Source of the DNA: Nocardioides sp. URHA0020
GTDB taxonomy: Bacteria > Actinomycetota > Actinomycetes > Propionibacteriales > Nocardioidaceae
Assembly (NCBI RefSeq): GCF_000620705.1
Contig: NZ_KK211169.1
Coordinates: forward strand, 221,125 to 285,124
DNA: 64,000 nt
Reading direction: 5' to 3'
Shown here: positions 46,115-54,175 of the stretch, piece after piece
How positions within the stretch are numbered: position 1 is the stretch's first letter
Layout: every line of letters starts with the position of its first letter
The notes under the pieces: model-generated
The model's input: only the letters and a program-made list of their open reading frames with translations
Told to the model about the DNA's origin: nothing
The model's database searches: none
Made by a program: the position numbers and the translations under genes

Positions 46115-46522
46115 ATGCCTCCCAAGAGCCGCACCGCGGCCGGCGCCAAGAAGGTGCGCCGCAAGGAGAAGAAGAACGTCGCCGTGGGCGAAGCCCACAT
46201 CAAGAGCACGTTCAACAACACGATCGTCACGATCACCGACCCCACCGGGGCGGTCATCTCGTGGGCCTCGGCCGGCACCGTCGGCTTCAAGGGCTCCCGC
46301 AAGTCCACCCCGTTCGCCGCACAGATGGCCGCTGAGGCTGCCGGACGCCGGGCGATGGAGCACGGCATGAAGAAGATCGACGTCTTCGTCAAGGGTCCGG
46401 GTTCGGGCCGCGAGACGGCGATCCGGTCGCTGGGTGCGATCGGCCTCGAGGTCGGCACCATCCAGGACGTCACGCCCACGCCCCACAACGGCTGCCGCCC
46501 GCCCAAGCGCCGCCGCGTCTGA
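46115..46522 (+). CDS. rpsK: 30S ribosomal protein S11
   Basis: This 135-residue S11 lies on the 30S platform. It has [28 protein letters not shown] near residues 28-55 and the C-terminal [31 protein letters not shown] precedes the ATG. An N-terminal basic stretch is slightly longer than in E. coli. Confidence 0.98.
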   Translation: MPPKSRTAAGAKKVRRKEKKNVAVGEAHIKSTFNNTIVTITDPTGAVISWASAGTVGFKGSRKSTPFAAQMAAEAAGRRAMEHGMKKIDVFVKGPGSGRETAIRSLGAIGLEVGTIQDVTPTPHNGCRPPKRRRV

Positions 46523-46552
46523 TCAGCGACCGAGAACAGGAGACTTGTAGAA

Positions 46553-47161
46553 ATGGCCCGTTACACCGGTCCCATGACCCGGAAGTCGCGCCGCCTCGGC
46601 GTTGACCTCGTCGGTGGCGACTCGTCCTTCGAGCGTCGCCCCTACCCCCCCGGCCAGCACGGCCGGGCACGCATCAAGGAGAGCGAGTACCGCTCGCAGC
46701 TCCAGGAGAAGCAGAAGGCTCGCTTCACCTACGGCGTGATGGAGAAGCAGTTCCACAACTACTACGTCGAGGCCTCGCGTCGCGCGGGCAAGACCGGCGA
46801 CAACCTGCTGCAGCTGCTCGAGTGCCGCCTCGACAACGTGGTCTACCGCGCCGGGTTCGCCCGCACGCGTCGCCACGCCCGTCAGCTGGTCAACCACGGC
46901 CACTTCACGGTGAACGGCAAGAAGGTCAACATCCCGTCCTTCCAGGTCACTGCTCACGACGTCATCGACGTGCGCGAGAAGTCGCTGGAGATGACGCCGT
47001 TCATCGTGGCTCGTGAGACCCACGGCGAGCGCATCGTCCCCGCCTGGCTCGAGGCCATCCCGTCGCGGATGCGCGTCCTCGTGCACCAGGTCCCGGTCCG
47101 GGCGCAGATCGACCTGCCGGTCCAGGAGCAGCTCATCGTCGAGTACTACTCGAAGAAGTGA
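46553..47161 (+). CDS. rpsD: 30S ribosomal protein S4
   Basis: The 202-residue S4 nucleates assembly of the 30S body. It begins ARYTGPMTRKSRRLGVDL and has the S4 RNA-binding domain near residues 92-155 (RLDNVVYRAGFARTRRHARQLVNHGHFTVNG). No zinc-finger Cys set is present in its N-terminus. AGGAGACTTGTAGAA precedes the ATG. Confidence 0.98.
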   Translation: MARYTGPMTRKSRRLGVDLVGGDSSFERRPYPPGQHGRARIKESEYRSQLQEKQKARFTYGVMEKQFHNYYVEASRRAGKTGDNLLQLLECRLDNVVYRAGFARTRRHARQLVNHGHFTVNGKKVNIPSFQVTAHDVIDVREKSLEMTPFIVARETHGERIVPAWLEAIPSRMRVLVHQVPVRAQIDLPVQEQLIVEYYSKK

Positions 47162-47167
47162 CACCCG

Positions 47168-47201
47168 GGCTCCTGTCCCGTCTCGGGGCGGGACAGGAGC
47201 C
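47168..47201 (+). other. Stem-loop between rpsD and rpoA
   Basis: GGCTCCTGTCCCG (47168-47180) is the exact complement of CGGGACAGGAGCC (47189-47201), with an eight-base loop. There is no T-tract. It could adjust rpoA expression relative to the ribosomal protein genes. Confidence 0.55.
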
Positions 47202-47270
47202 AACCATCCTTCCGTCACCAGCACATTCGGGCCTGTCAAATAGCGGGTAGGTCCGGAAAGGAAAGAACCA

Positions 47271-48287
47271 GTGCTCATCGCACAGCGCCCCACCCTGTCG
47301 GAAGAGTCCGTCGACGAGTTCCGCTCGCGGTTCGTGATCGAGCCGCTGGAGCCCGGCTTCGGCTACACGCTCGGCAACTCGCTGCGCCGTACGCTCCTGA
47401 GCTCCATCCCGGGTGCGTCGGTCACCAGCATCAAGGTCGACACCGTCCTCCACGAGTTCTCGACGATCGAGGGCGTCAAGGAAGACGTCACCGAGATCAT
47501 CCTCAACCTGAAGGGTCTGGTCGTCTCCTCGGAGCACGACGAGCCCGTCACCATGTACCTGCGCAAGTCGGGTGCTGGCGACGTCACCGCCGCTGACATC
47601 GCGCCGCCGGCCGGTGTCGAGGTGCACAACCCGGACCTCAAGATCGCCACGCTGTCCGACAAGGGCAAGCTGGAGATGGAGCTGGTCGTGGAGCGTGGCC
47701 GTGGCTACGTCTCCGCCGTCCAGAACAAGGGTGGCGACAACGAGATCGGCCGGATGCCGGTTGACTCGATCTACAGCCCCGTGCTGAAGGTGACCTACAA
47801 GGTCGAGGCGACCCGTGTCGAGCAGCGCACCGACTTCGACAAGCTCGTCATCGACGTCGAGACCAAGCCGTCGATCCGTCCCCGCGACGCGATCGCCTCG
47901 GCCGGCAAGACGCTGGTCGAGCTCTTCGGCCTGGCCCGCGAGCTCAACGTCGAGGCCGAGGGCATCGACATCGGCCCGTCGCCCGTCGACGAGCAGCTGG
48001 CTGCCGACCTCGCCCTCCCGGTCGAGGACCTGCAGCTGACGGTCCGGTCGTACAACTGCCTCAAGCGCGAGGGCATCCACACCGTGGGTGAGCTCATCAG
48101 CCGCTCGGAGCAGGACCTCCTCGACATCCGCAACTTCGGTGCGAAGTCGATCGACGAGGTCAAGGCCAAGCTGGTCGAGATGGGTCTGTCCCTCAAGGAC
48201 AGCGCGCCCGGCTTCGACCCGCAGGCCGCCCTCGCGGCGTACGGCGACGACGAGGACGACGCGTTCGTCGAGGACGAGCAGTACTGA
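47271..48287 (+). CDS. rpoA: DNA-directed RNA polymerase subunit alpha
   Basis: This 338-residue protein has the N-terminal dimerisation domain ([25 protein letters not shown] near 23-47) and the C-terminal domain (about 245-320) with the DNA- and activator-contacting sequence [21 protein letters not shown]. The C-terminus is acidic. GTG 47271 has GGAAAGGAAAGAACCA before it. Length is typical of actinobacteria. Confidence 0.98.
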   Translation: MLIAQRPTLSEESVDEFRSRFVIEPLEPGFGYTLGNSLRRTLLSSIPGASVTSIKVDTVLHEFSTIEGVKEDVTEIILNLKGLVVSSEHDEPVTMYLRKSGAGDVTAADIAPPAGVEVHNPDLKIATLSDKGKLEMELVVERGRGYVSAVQNKGGDNEIGRMPVDSIYSPVLKVTYKVEATRVEQRTDFDKLVIDVETKPSIRPRDAIASAGKTLVELFGLARELNVEAEGIDIGPSPVDEQLAADLALPVEDLQLTVRSYNCLKREGIHTVGELISRSEQDLLDIRNFGAKSIDEVKAKLVEMGLSLKDSAPGFDPQAALAAYGDDEDDAFVEDEQY

Positions 48288-48294
48288 TCCGCTC

Positions 48295-48324
48295 CTGAGG
48301 CAGGCGCTCGTGCGCCTGCCTCAG
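48295..48324 (+). other. Stem-loop between rpoA and rplQ
   Basis: CTGAGGCAGGCGC (48295-48307) pairs exactly with GCGCCTGCCTCAG (48312-48324) around a TCGT tetraloop, eight bases after the rpoA stop. No T-tract follows. Confidence 0.55.
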
Positions 48325-48399
48325 ACCAGCCAAACCGACCAGCGACCGCTGGTCGTCTACCCCGGTACCTGACACGGCCGGAGAGAAAAGAGAGAAACG

Positions 48400-48960
48400 A
48401 TGCCCAAGCCCACCAAGGGTCCCCGCCTCGGCGGTAGCGCCGCTCACCAGCGCCTGATCCTGTCGAACCTCTCGACCCAGCTCTTCGAGCACGGCCGGAT
48501 CACGACGACCGAGGCCCGGGCCCGCGCCCTGCGTCCGGTCGCCGAGAAGCTGATCACGAAGGCCAAGAAGGGCGACCTGCACAACCGTCGCGAGGTCCTC
48601 AAGACCATCCGCGACAAGTCGGTCGTCCACGTGCTCTTCACCGAGATCGCGGTCACCTTCGCCGAGCGTCCGGGTGGCTACACCCGGATCACCAAGATCG
48701 GTCCGCGCAAGGGCGACAACGCCCCCATGGCGGTCATCGAGCTCGTGACCGAGGCCTACAAGCCGTCGGCGCCGAAGGCGAAGAAGGCCGCTCCGGCCGC
48801 TGCCGACCCGGCTCCGGTCGAGGAGACCGCCGTCGAGGACGCGCCGACCGAGCTGGCCGAGGAGGCGTCGCCCGAGGGCAGCGTCGTCGCGGAGGAGCAG
48901 GCCGCAGCGGACGAGCAGGACACAGCGGAGACCGAGGCCGAGGGCGACGACACCAAGTAG
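48400..48960 (+). CDS. rplQ: 50S ribosomal protein L17 with acidic tail
   Basis: This 186-residue L17 has the normal core of about 118 residues ([20 protein letters not shown] at the start, [27 protein letters not shown]). It then adds about 60 residues rich in Ala and Glu ([19 protein letters not shown]), a highly acidic extension not found in E. coli. Such tails occur in actinobacterial L17; their role is unknown. It is the last gene of the alpha block and a terminator follows. Confidence 0.97.
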   Translation: MPKPTKGPRLGGSAAHQRLILSNLSTQLFEHGRITTTEARARALRPVAEKLITKAKKGDLHNRREVLKTIRDKSVVHVLFTEIAVTFAERPGGYTRITKIGPRKGDNAPMAVIELVTEAYKPSAPKAKKAAPAAADPAPVEETAVEDAPTELAEEASPEGSVVAEEQAAADEQDTAETEAEGDDTK

Positions 48961-48976
48961 CCCCCAGCACTCAGCC

Positions 48977-49010
48977 GAAGGCCCGTCACCCGAGAAGGTG
49001 GCGGGCCTTC
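48977..49010. terminator. Bidirectional terminator after rplQ
   Basis: GAAGGCCCGTCACC (48977-48990) pairs with GGTGGCGGGCCTTC (48997-49010) with one wobble and a six-base loop; TCGTCGTG follows. It lies across the 3' end of the convergent DUF2786 gene, so it can serve both strands. Confidence 0.75.
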
Positions 49011-49729
49011 GTCGTGCCGACCGGGCGCCCGCCGAGGTCGGCCCGCTGGCCGGCGGCCCAGCCGTCGGCGGCGCCGGAGCCGGACAGCGAGCGTGCCCGG
49101 GCCGTGCCCAGCCGGGGGTAGGCCGCGTGCATCGTCGACTCCACCTGCGCGGAGCGATCGGCGAGCACGAGACCGGAGGACCGCCCGGCGGCGGCGAACC
49201 GCTGCGCCGCCTCGGTCTCCGCGCGCGCCTCGGTGTCAGCCAGCCGGTGGCCGACCGCCATCCGGAAGCCAGCCAGCCACGAGCGCCGGAAGGCCGCAGC
49301 GTGCTCGGTCGGCGGGACCGGTGTCCGCGCCAGTCCGGTGGCGCTCTGGAGCAGCAGGCTGGTGTAGAGCAGCTCGGTGCGCTCGAGGTCCGAGGCGTGC
49401 CCGAACAGGTGCGCCGAGCGCTCCTTGCCGCGTGCGGTGGTCCGGGTCCGGACCACCGCGCGACACCGCAGGTGGGCGGCGACCGTGGAGAGCAGGTCGG
49501 CCTTGTCGGCGGCGTACGGCGCGTCGAGGTCGAGCACCCGGTCGCCCACCGGGTCCGAGCCCGGATCGGTGGCCGCCAGCAGGGCCCGGTCGATGCCGTA
49601 GTCGGCGATGAGCTGGGCCGCCTTGGCGGTGTAGGTCTCGGCCTCGTGCGCGGTCGCCGCCGGGTCCTCGGCGAGCGCCAGGAGCTTGCGCACCTTGGCG
49701 AGGATCGGGTGGTCGTCGGTCGTGGTCAT
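48986..49729 (-). CDS. DUF2786 family protein
   Basis: This 247-residue protein has the N-terminal DUF2786 domain (HPILAKVRKLLALAEDPAATAHEAETYTAKAAQLIADYGI near residues 7-46), which is often seen in phage- and actinobacteria-borne proteins. The middle part with HLFGHASDLERTELLYTSLLLQ is typical of the family's second domain; the tail is Arg- and Ala-rich. The biochemical role is unknown. GGAGGGCAC precedes the ATG. Its last codons carry the rplQ terminator stem. Confidence 0.75.
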   Translation of the reverse strand: MTTTDDHPILAKVRKLLALAEDPAATAHEAETYTAKAAQLIADYGIDRALLAATDPGSDPVGDRVLDLDAPYAADKADLLSTVAAHLRCRAVVRTRTTARGKERSAHLFGHASDLERTELLYTSLLLQSATGLARTPVPPTEHAAAFRRSWLAGFRMAVGHRLADTEARAETEAAQRFAAAGRSSGLVLADRSAQVESTMHAAYPRLGTARARSLSGSGAADGWAAGQRADLGGRPVGTTKARHLLG

Positions 49730-49799
49730 GTGCCCTCCGTGGCGTCGTCCTGGTCGTGGGGGACACCCTGGCAGCGACCGGGGACAGCCGACCCGACTG

Positions 49800-50141
49800 C
49801 TACCAGGACTCCTCGACCAGGCGACCGGCCTCGGGGAGGGACAGGCCGAGGCGACGTGCGGTGGCGACGTACGCCGCCGCGGCCGCCCGGGCGTCGGCGC
49901 TCGCGCCCGAGATGGTGCTGCCGCGGCGTCCCTCGGTCGTCACCACGCCGTCGTTCTCCAACGTCCGGTAGGCCTTGGCGACGGTGTTGACCGCGACTCC
50001 GAGCTCGGCCGCGAGCGCGCGGACGGTCGGCAGCCGGGTGCCGGTGGGCAGGTCCCCGGACGCGGCGCGGGCGGCGATCTGCAGGCGCAGCTGCTCGGAG
50101 GGTGGGGTCGCCGAGGCCGGGTCGAGCGGGTGGATCTGCAT
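49800..50141 (-). CDS. GntR family regulator, YtrA-like short form
   Basis: This 113-residue protein is a GntR winged helix (PSEQLRLQIAARAASGDLPTGTRLPTVRALAAELGVAVNTVAKAYRTL, residues about 14-61) followed by only about 40 residues. Without an effector-binding domain it fits the YtrA subgroup, whose ligand, if any, is not obvious. It diverges from a PfkB-type kinase with 22 bases between and probably controls it or itself. TACCAT six bases before ATG 50141 suggests a leaderless message. Confidence 0.8.
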   Translation of the reverse strand: MQIHPLDPASATPPSEQLRLQIAARAASGDLPTGTRLPTVRALAAELGVAVNTVAKAYRTLENDGVVTTEGRRGSTISGASADARAAAAAYVATARRLGLSLPEAGRLVEESW

Positions 50142-50147
50142 GGACGC

Positions 50148-50157
50148 ATGGTAGAGA
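50148..50157. promoter_or_regulatory. Overlapping divergent -10 boxes (GntR and PfkB genes)
   Basis: TACCAT on the reverse strand (50153-50148) ends six bases before ATG 50141. TAGAGA on the forward strand (50152-50157) ends six bases before ATG 50164, but it lacks the final T. The boxes share two bases. Confidence 0.4.
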
Positions 50158-50163
50158 CGTCCC

Positions 50164-51045
50164 ATGAGTCCCGAGGTGCTTGTGGTGGGGGAGTCCCTCA
50201 TCGACATCGTCCATGCCGCCGACGGATCGACGCGGGAGTACGCCGGCGGCAGCGCCGCCAACGTGGCGGTGGCGCTGGCTCGCCTGGGCCGACCGGTGCG
50301 GTTCGTGACGGCGTGGGGCGACGACGCCCGTGGGCAGGTGCTCGCCGACCACCTCGAGGCCGCCGGCGTACGGCTGGCGAGCGAGCCGCACGCACTGGCC
50401 CGGACCGCGACCGCGGCGGCGACCATCGGGGCCGACGGCGCGGCGTCGTACGTCTTCGACCTGGACTGGCGGATCCACGAGGTCGCTCCCGGTGCCCCGG
50501 CGTTCGTGCACCTGTGCTCGCTGGGGGCGGTCCTCGAGCCGGGGGCCGACCAGGTCCTCGAGCTGGTGAGCGGGCTGCGGGCGGGTGCGACCGTCAGCTA
50601 TGACATCAACGCGCGGCCGGCCATCACGGGCACCGGCCCCGAGCTGGTCGCCCGGGTCGAGCGGATGGTCGGCATCGCGGACCTGGTCAAGGCCTCCGAC
50701 GAGGACCTGGCCAGCCTCTACCCCGGCCACGACCTCGAGGAGGCGGCCGCCCACCTGCTCACCCTCGGCCCCACCGCAGTCGTCGTGACCCGGGGTGGCG
50801 ACGGCGCGACGTGGGTCGGCACCGGTGGCACCGTCGAGGTCGCGTCGCTGCCGGTCGAGGTGGCCGACACGATCGGCGCCGGCGACACCTTCGGTGCGGC
50901 CGTGATCGACGCCCTGTGGGACCGCGGCCCGCTGGCCGCACTGTCGCGCGAGGAGATCGCGGACGTGCTCGCCTTCGCCGCCCGCGCGGCGGCGGTGACC
51001 GTGTCACGACCGGGCGCGGACCCGCCGTACCGCGCCGAGCTCTAG
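50164..51045 (+). CDS. PfkB family carbohydrate kinase (fructokinase-like)
   Basis: This 293-residue ribokinase-fold enzyme transfers phosphate from ATP to a sugar hydroxyl. The N-terminal signature is AGGSAANVAVALARLG near 27-42, and the C-terminal signature DTIGAGDTFGAA near 235-246 has Asp241 as the catalytic base. It resembles fructokinases, but residues that fix sugar choice are not decisive. No sugar transporter adjoins it. The start lacks a Shine-Dalgarno site. Confidence 0.85.
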   Translation: MSPEVLVVGESLIDIVHAADGSTREYAGGSAANVAVALARLGRPVRFVTAWGDDARGQVLADHLEAAGVRLASEPHALARTATAAATIGADGAASYVFDLDWRIHEVAPGAPAFVHLCSLGAVLEPGADQVLELVSGLRAGATVSYDINARPAITGTGPELVARVERMVGIADLVKASDEDLASLYPGHDLEEAAAHLLTLGPTAVVVTRGGDGATWVGTGGTVEVASLPVEVADTIGAGDTFGAAVIDALWDRGPLAALSREEIADVLAFAARAAAVTVSRPGADPPYRAEL

Positions 51046-52715
51046 ACCGTCGTCGCGTCGGGAGCCGGCGCCAGCCAGGCGTGGACCAGGGGGACGACGG
51101 ACGCGCCCTCGCCGCTCGCGGACGCCACCCGCTTCATCGAGCCGGCGCGGATGTCGCCGGCGGCGAAGATGCCGGGCACCGTGGTCGCGAGGCTCTCGGG
51201 CGGCAGGCCGTCGATCCAGCGCTCCTTGGGCACGTCGCGGCCGGTGAGCACGAAGCCGCGGTCGTCGCGGGCGACCTCGGGCGGCAGCCACTCGCAGCGC
51301 GGCTCGGCGCCCAGCAGCAGGAAGAGGCCGTACGCCGGGACGCGCTCGCGCTCACCGGTGCGGACGTCCTCGAGCCCGAGCCACTCCAGGCGACCGTCCC
51401 CGCCGCCGTCGACGACGGTCGTGCAGGTGCGCACGGAGATGCGGGAGTTGTACTCGATCTCGCCGATCAGGTACTGCGACATGGTCTCGGCCAGGTCCGG
51501 TCGGCGCACCAGGATCGTGACCGAGCGGGCGAACCGGGCCAGGTGCACGGCCGCCTGCCCGGCGGAGTTGCCGCCGCCGACGACGTACACGTCCTGCCCC
51601 TCCATCTCGCGGGCGGCCGTCATCGCGGCGCCGTAGTAGACGCCGATGCCGACGAGCTCCTCGAGCGGCTCGACCCGCAGCTTGCGGTAGGCGACGCCGC
51701 TCGCGATCACCACCGAGCGTGCGCGCACCTCGCCCGTGTCGGTGCAGACGACGTGCGGCTCGCCGTCGCGCCCGGGACGCACGGCGTCGACGACCTGGCC
51801 GGTGAAGAACCGGGTGCCGAAGCGCAGCGCCTGGTTGCGGGCCCGGAGGGCGAGGCGCATCCCGGAGATGCCGCGGGGGAAGCCGAGGTAGTTGCGGATC
51901 ATCGAGCTGGTGCCGGCCTGGCCCCCGACCGCCTCGGCCTCCAGGATGACGGTGCTCAGACCCTCGGAGGCGGAGTAGACCGCGGCCGCGAGGCCCGCGG
52001 GACCGCCACCGACGACGGCCACGTCGACGACGTGGTCGAGGTCGAGCGCGGTCGGCGCGCCGTACAGCGCGATCGCGACGTCGCGGACGCTCGTCGCGTG
52101 GACGACCGGACGGTTGAGCGGGTAGACGAGCGGGTACGCGGGCTCGCCCTCCCACCTCTCGAGCACGTGGCGACCGCCGTCGGAGTCGGGCGGGTAGACG
52201 GTGCTCGCCATCCCCATCCGGTCGAGGAAGTCGCGGATGCCGAGGGTCAGCGCGTCGCGCGTGGGCGAGATGATCTTGACCGACACGACCTCCGGGTCGG
52301 GGACCGTCGAGCCCCAGTCGGAGAGCAGGTCGGTGATCGCGTTGTGGAACTCTTCGTCGCGTACGCCGCGCGGCATCAGCAGGTAGGCGTCGTACTTGCC
52401 CTTGGCCATCCCGGCGCGCAGCGCCGGCCCATCGGTGAGGAAGCGGTCCCAGTGCGCGGCGACGAGCCGGCGCGCGGTCGGCACCTTCTCGCGCAGCTTG
52501 TGGAAGCACTGCAGGACCTCGGCGTCGGGCAGCACGGACTCGCTCGCGAAGAGCGCGACCGTGCCGCCCTCGGCGACGATGTCGTGGGTCGTCTGCAGCG
52601 CCTCCTGGCAGGAGCGGGCGACCCGGACGTCGTACTCCGCCTGGTAGCGGGCGAAGCCGGCGAGCATCTGGTCGGTGTGTTCCTCGGAGATGAGGACGAT
52701 CGAGGGACTGGGCAC
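51042..52715 (-). CDS. Receiver-like domain fused to thioredoxin-reductase-like flavoprotein
   Basis: This 557-residue protein has an N-terminal domain of about 130 residues (SIVLISEEHTDQMLAGF) resembling a two-component receiver, then about residues 140-215 as a linker, then a thioredoxin-reductase-like module. FAD is bound by VVGGGPAG (234-241) and NADPH by VYVVGGGNSAGQAA (376-389). Where thioredoxin reductase has CxxC, this protein reads GVYYGAAM (358-365), so it cannot pass electrons through a Cys pair in the usual way. Its partner and signal are unknown. The start is GTG 52715, six bases after TACGCT. Confidence 0.85.
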   Translation of the reverse strand: MPSPSIVLISEEHTDQMLAGFARYQAEYDVRVARSCQEALQTTHDIVAEGGTVALFASESVLPDAEVLQCFHKLREKVPTARRLVAAHWDRFLTDGPALRAGMAKGKYDAYLLMPRGVRDEEFHNAITDLLSDWGSTVPDPEVVSVKIISPTRDALTLGIRDFLDRMGMASTVYPPDSDGGRHVLERWEGEPAYPLVYPLNRPVVHATSVRDVAIALYGAPTALDLDHVVDVAVVGGGPAGLAAAVYSASEGLSTVILEAEAVGGQAGTSSMIRNYLGFPRGISGMRLALRARNQALRFGTRFFTGQVVDAVRPGRDGEPHVVCTDTGEVRARSVVIASGVAYRKLRVEPLEELVGIGVYYGAAMTAAREMEGQDVYVVGGGNSAGQAAVHLARFARSVTILVRRPDLAETMSQYLIGEIEYNSRISVRTCTTVVDGGGDGRLEWLGLEDVRTGERERVPAYGLFLLLGAEPRCEWLPPEVARDDRGFVLTGRDVPKERWIDGLPPESLATTVPGIFAAGDIRAGSMKRVASASGEGASVVPLVHAWLAPAPDATTV

Positions 52716-52721
52716 GGGACA

Positions 52722-52746
52722 AGCGTAGGTAGCAGCGCAATAGAGT
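52722..52746. promoter_or_regulatory. Divergent leaderless -10 boxes of the flavoprotein gene and truA
   Basis: TACGCT (reverse, 52727-52722) ends six bases before GTG 52715. TAGAGT (forward, 52741-52746) ends six bases before GTG 52753. Here the boxes do not overlap, although the 37-base gap holds both. Confidence 0.5.
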
Positions 52747-52752
52747 TGCTCG

Positions 52753-53556
52753 GTGCGCTTCCGGATCGACCTCGCCTACGACGGCACCGACTTCCGTGGC
52801 TGGGCCACCCAGCCGGGTCTGCGGACCGTCCAGGCTGAGCTGCAGTCGGCGCTCTCGACGATCCTGCGGGTCGGGCCGGTCTCGGTCGTCTGCGCCGGGC
52901 GCACCGATGCCGGGGTGCACGCTCGGGGACAGGTGGTGCACGTCGACCTCGAGACAGCGCCGGAGCCGGCGCTGCTGCTCCGGCGGCTCAACGGGCTGCT
53001 CCCGACGGACGTGCGAGTCCGCCGACTGGCGGCCGCGCCCGACGGCTTCGACGCGCGCTTCAGCGCCCTGCGACGCCACTACGCCTACCGGATCGCCGAC
53101 ACCGCGGAGGCGCTCGACCCGTTGGCCCGGGCCGAGGTGCTCGCGTGGCCGCGCCGGCTCGACCTCGACGCCATGAACCAGGCCTCGACCCTCCTCCTCG
53201 GCCGGCACGACTTCGCGTCGTTCTGCAAGCAGCGGGAGGGCGCGACGACGATCCGCACGCTCGAGCAGCTGTCCTGGGCGCGGGACGAGGCGGGTCTCGT
53301 GGTGGGCACGGTCGTGGCCGACGCCTTCTGCCACAGCATGGTGCGCTCCCTCGTGGGCTGCCTGATCTCCGTCGGTGAGGGTCGTCGACCGGTGAGCTGG
53401 GCCGGTGAGATCCTGCGGGCGACCAGACGCGACCCGGGGGTGACCGTCCTGCACGCGCACGGCCTCACCCTGGAGCGGGTCGACTACCCCGGCGACGACG
53501 AGATGGCTGCCCGCGCCGACCAGACGAGAGCCAGGAGGGTGGCCGCGGATGCCTGA
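52753..53556 (+). CDS. truA: tRNA pseudouridine synthase A
   Basis: This 267-residue enzyme makes pseudouridine at positions 38-40 of tRNA. The catalytic Asp52 lies in CAGRTDAGVHARGQV. It opens RFRIDLAYDGTDFRGWATQPG. In many actinobacteria truA follows rplQ directly; here 3.8 kb of other genes intervene. No Shine-Dalgarno site is present. Its end overlaps the methyltransferase gene by eight bases. Confidence 0.95.
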   Translation: MRFRIDLAYDGTDFRGWATQPGLRTVQAELQSALSTILRVGPVSVVCAGRTDAGVHARGQVVHVDLETAPEPALLLRRLNGLLPTDVRVRRLAAAPDGFDARFSALRRHYAYRIADTAEALDPLARAEVLAWPRRLDLDAMNQASTLLLGRHDFASFCKQREGATTIRTLEQLSWARDEAGLVVGTVVADAFCHSMVRSLVGCLISVGEGRRPVSWAGEILRATRRDPGVTVLHAHGLTLERVDYPGDDEMAARADQTRARRVAADA

Positions 53557-54175
53557 GGACGCCGAGCACTACTTCAGCGCCGACCCGTCGGTGCCGTTCG
53601 CGCGCGAGACCTTCACCTGCGAGGTGTGGGGACGGGAGCTGTCGCTGGTCAGCGGGGCCGGCGTCTTCAGCCGCGGCCACCTCGACCACGCGACGGCGGT
53701 CCTCTTCCGCGAGACCGAGCCGCCGGTCCAGGGCAGGTTCCTCGACCTGGGCTGCGGGTACGGCGTGATCGGGCTCGCGATCGCTGCCGCCGTGCCGCTC
53801 GCGTCGATCACCGCCGTCGAGGTCAACGAGCGCGCGATCGCCCTCGCGAACGAGAACGCCCGGGCCATGGGCGTCGCCGGGCGCTTCGTCGCGTGCCGGC
53901 CCGACCAGGTCCCGACCACCGAGGTGTACGACGAGATCTGGTCGAACCCTCCGATCCGGATCGGCAAGGAGGCCCTCCACGAGCTGTTGCTCACCTGGCT
54001 GCCGCGGCTCGCGCCGGGCGGACGGGCGGTGATGGTGGTCGGCAAGAACCTCGGCGCCGACTCACTCCAGCGCTGGCTGGGGGAGCAGGGCTACCCGACC
54101 CGGCGGCTGGCGAGCGCGAAGGGCTTCCGGGTCCTCGAGACACGCAGGGCCGTCGACGCTACGGTCGCGCCATGA
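53549..54175 (+). CDS. RsmC-like methyltransferase
   Basis: This 208-residue protein is a class I SAM-dependent methyltransferase of the MTS domain type (RsmC group, 16S rRNA m2G). It has motif I at LDLGCGYGVIG (65-75), an acidic loop end VEVNERA and the catalytic motif SNPPI (132-136) used for amino-group methylation. The N-terminal duplicated domain of E. coli RsmC is missing, so it is a single-domain form; the target is unproved. It overlaps truA, which also points to an RNA target. Confidence 0.82.
   Translation: MPEDAEHYFSADPSVPFARETFTCEVWGRELSLVSGAGVFSRGHLDHATAVLFRETEPPVQGRFLDLGCGYGVIGLAIAAAVPLASITAVEVNERAIALANENARAMGVAGRFVACRPDQVPTTEVYDEIWSNPPIRIGKEALHELLLTWLPRLAPGGRAVMVVGKNLGADSLQRWLGEQGYPTRRLASAKGFRVLETRRAVDATVAP
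54160..54165 (+). promoter_or_regulatory. Possible internal leaderless -10 box
   Basis: TACGGT ends six bases before ATG 54172, within the last codons of the methyltransferase gene. The same box occurs before the glucosidase and RCC1 genes. Confidence 0.35.
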
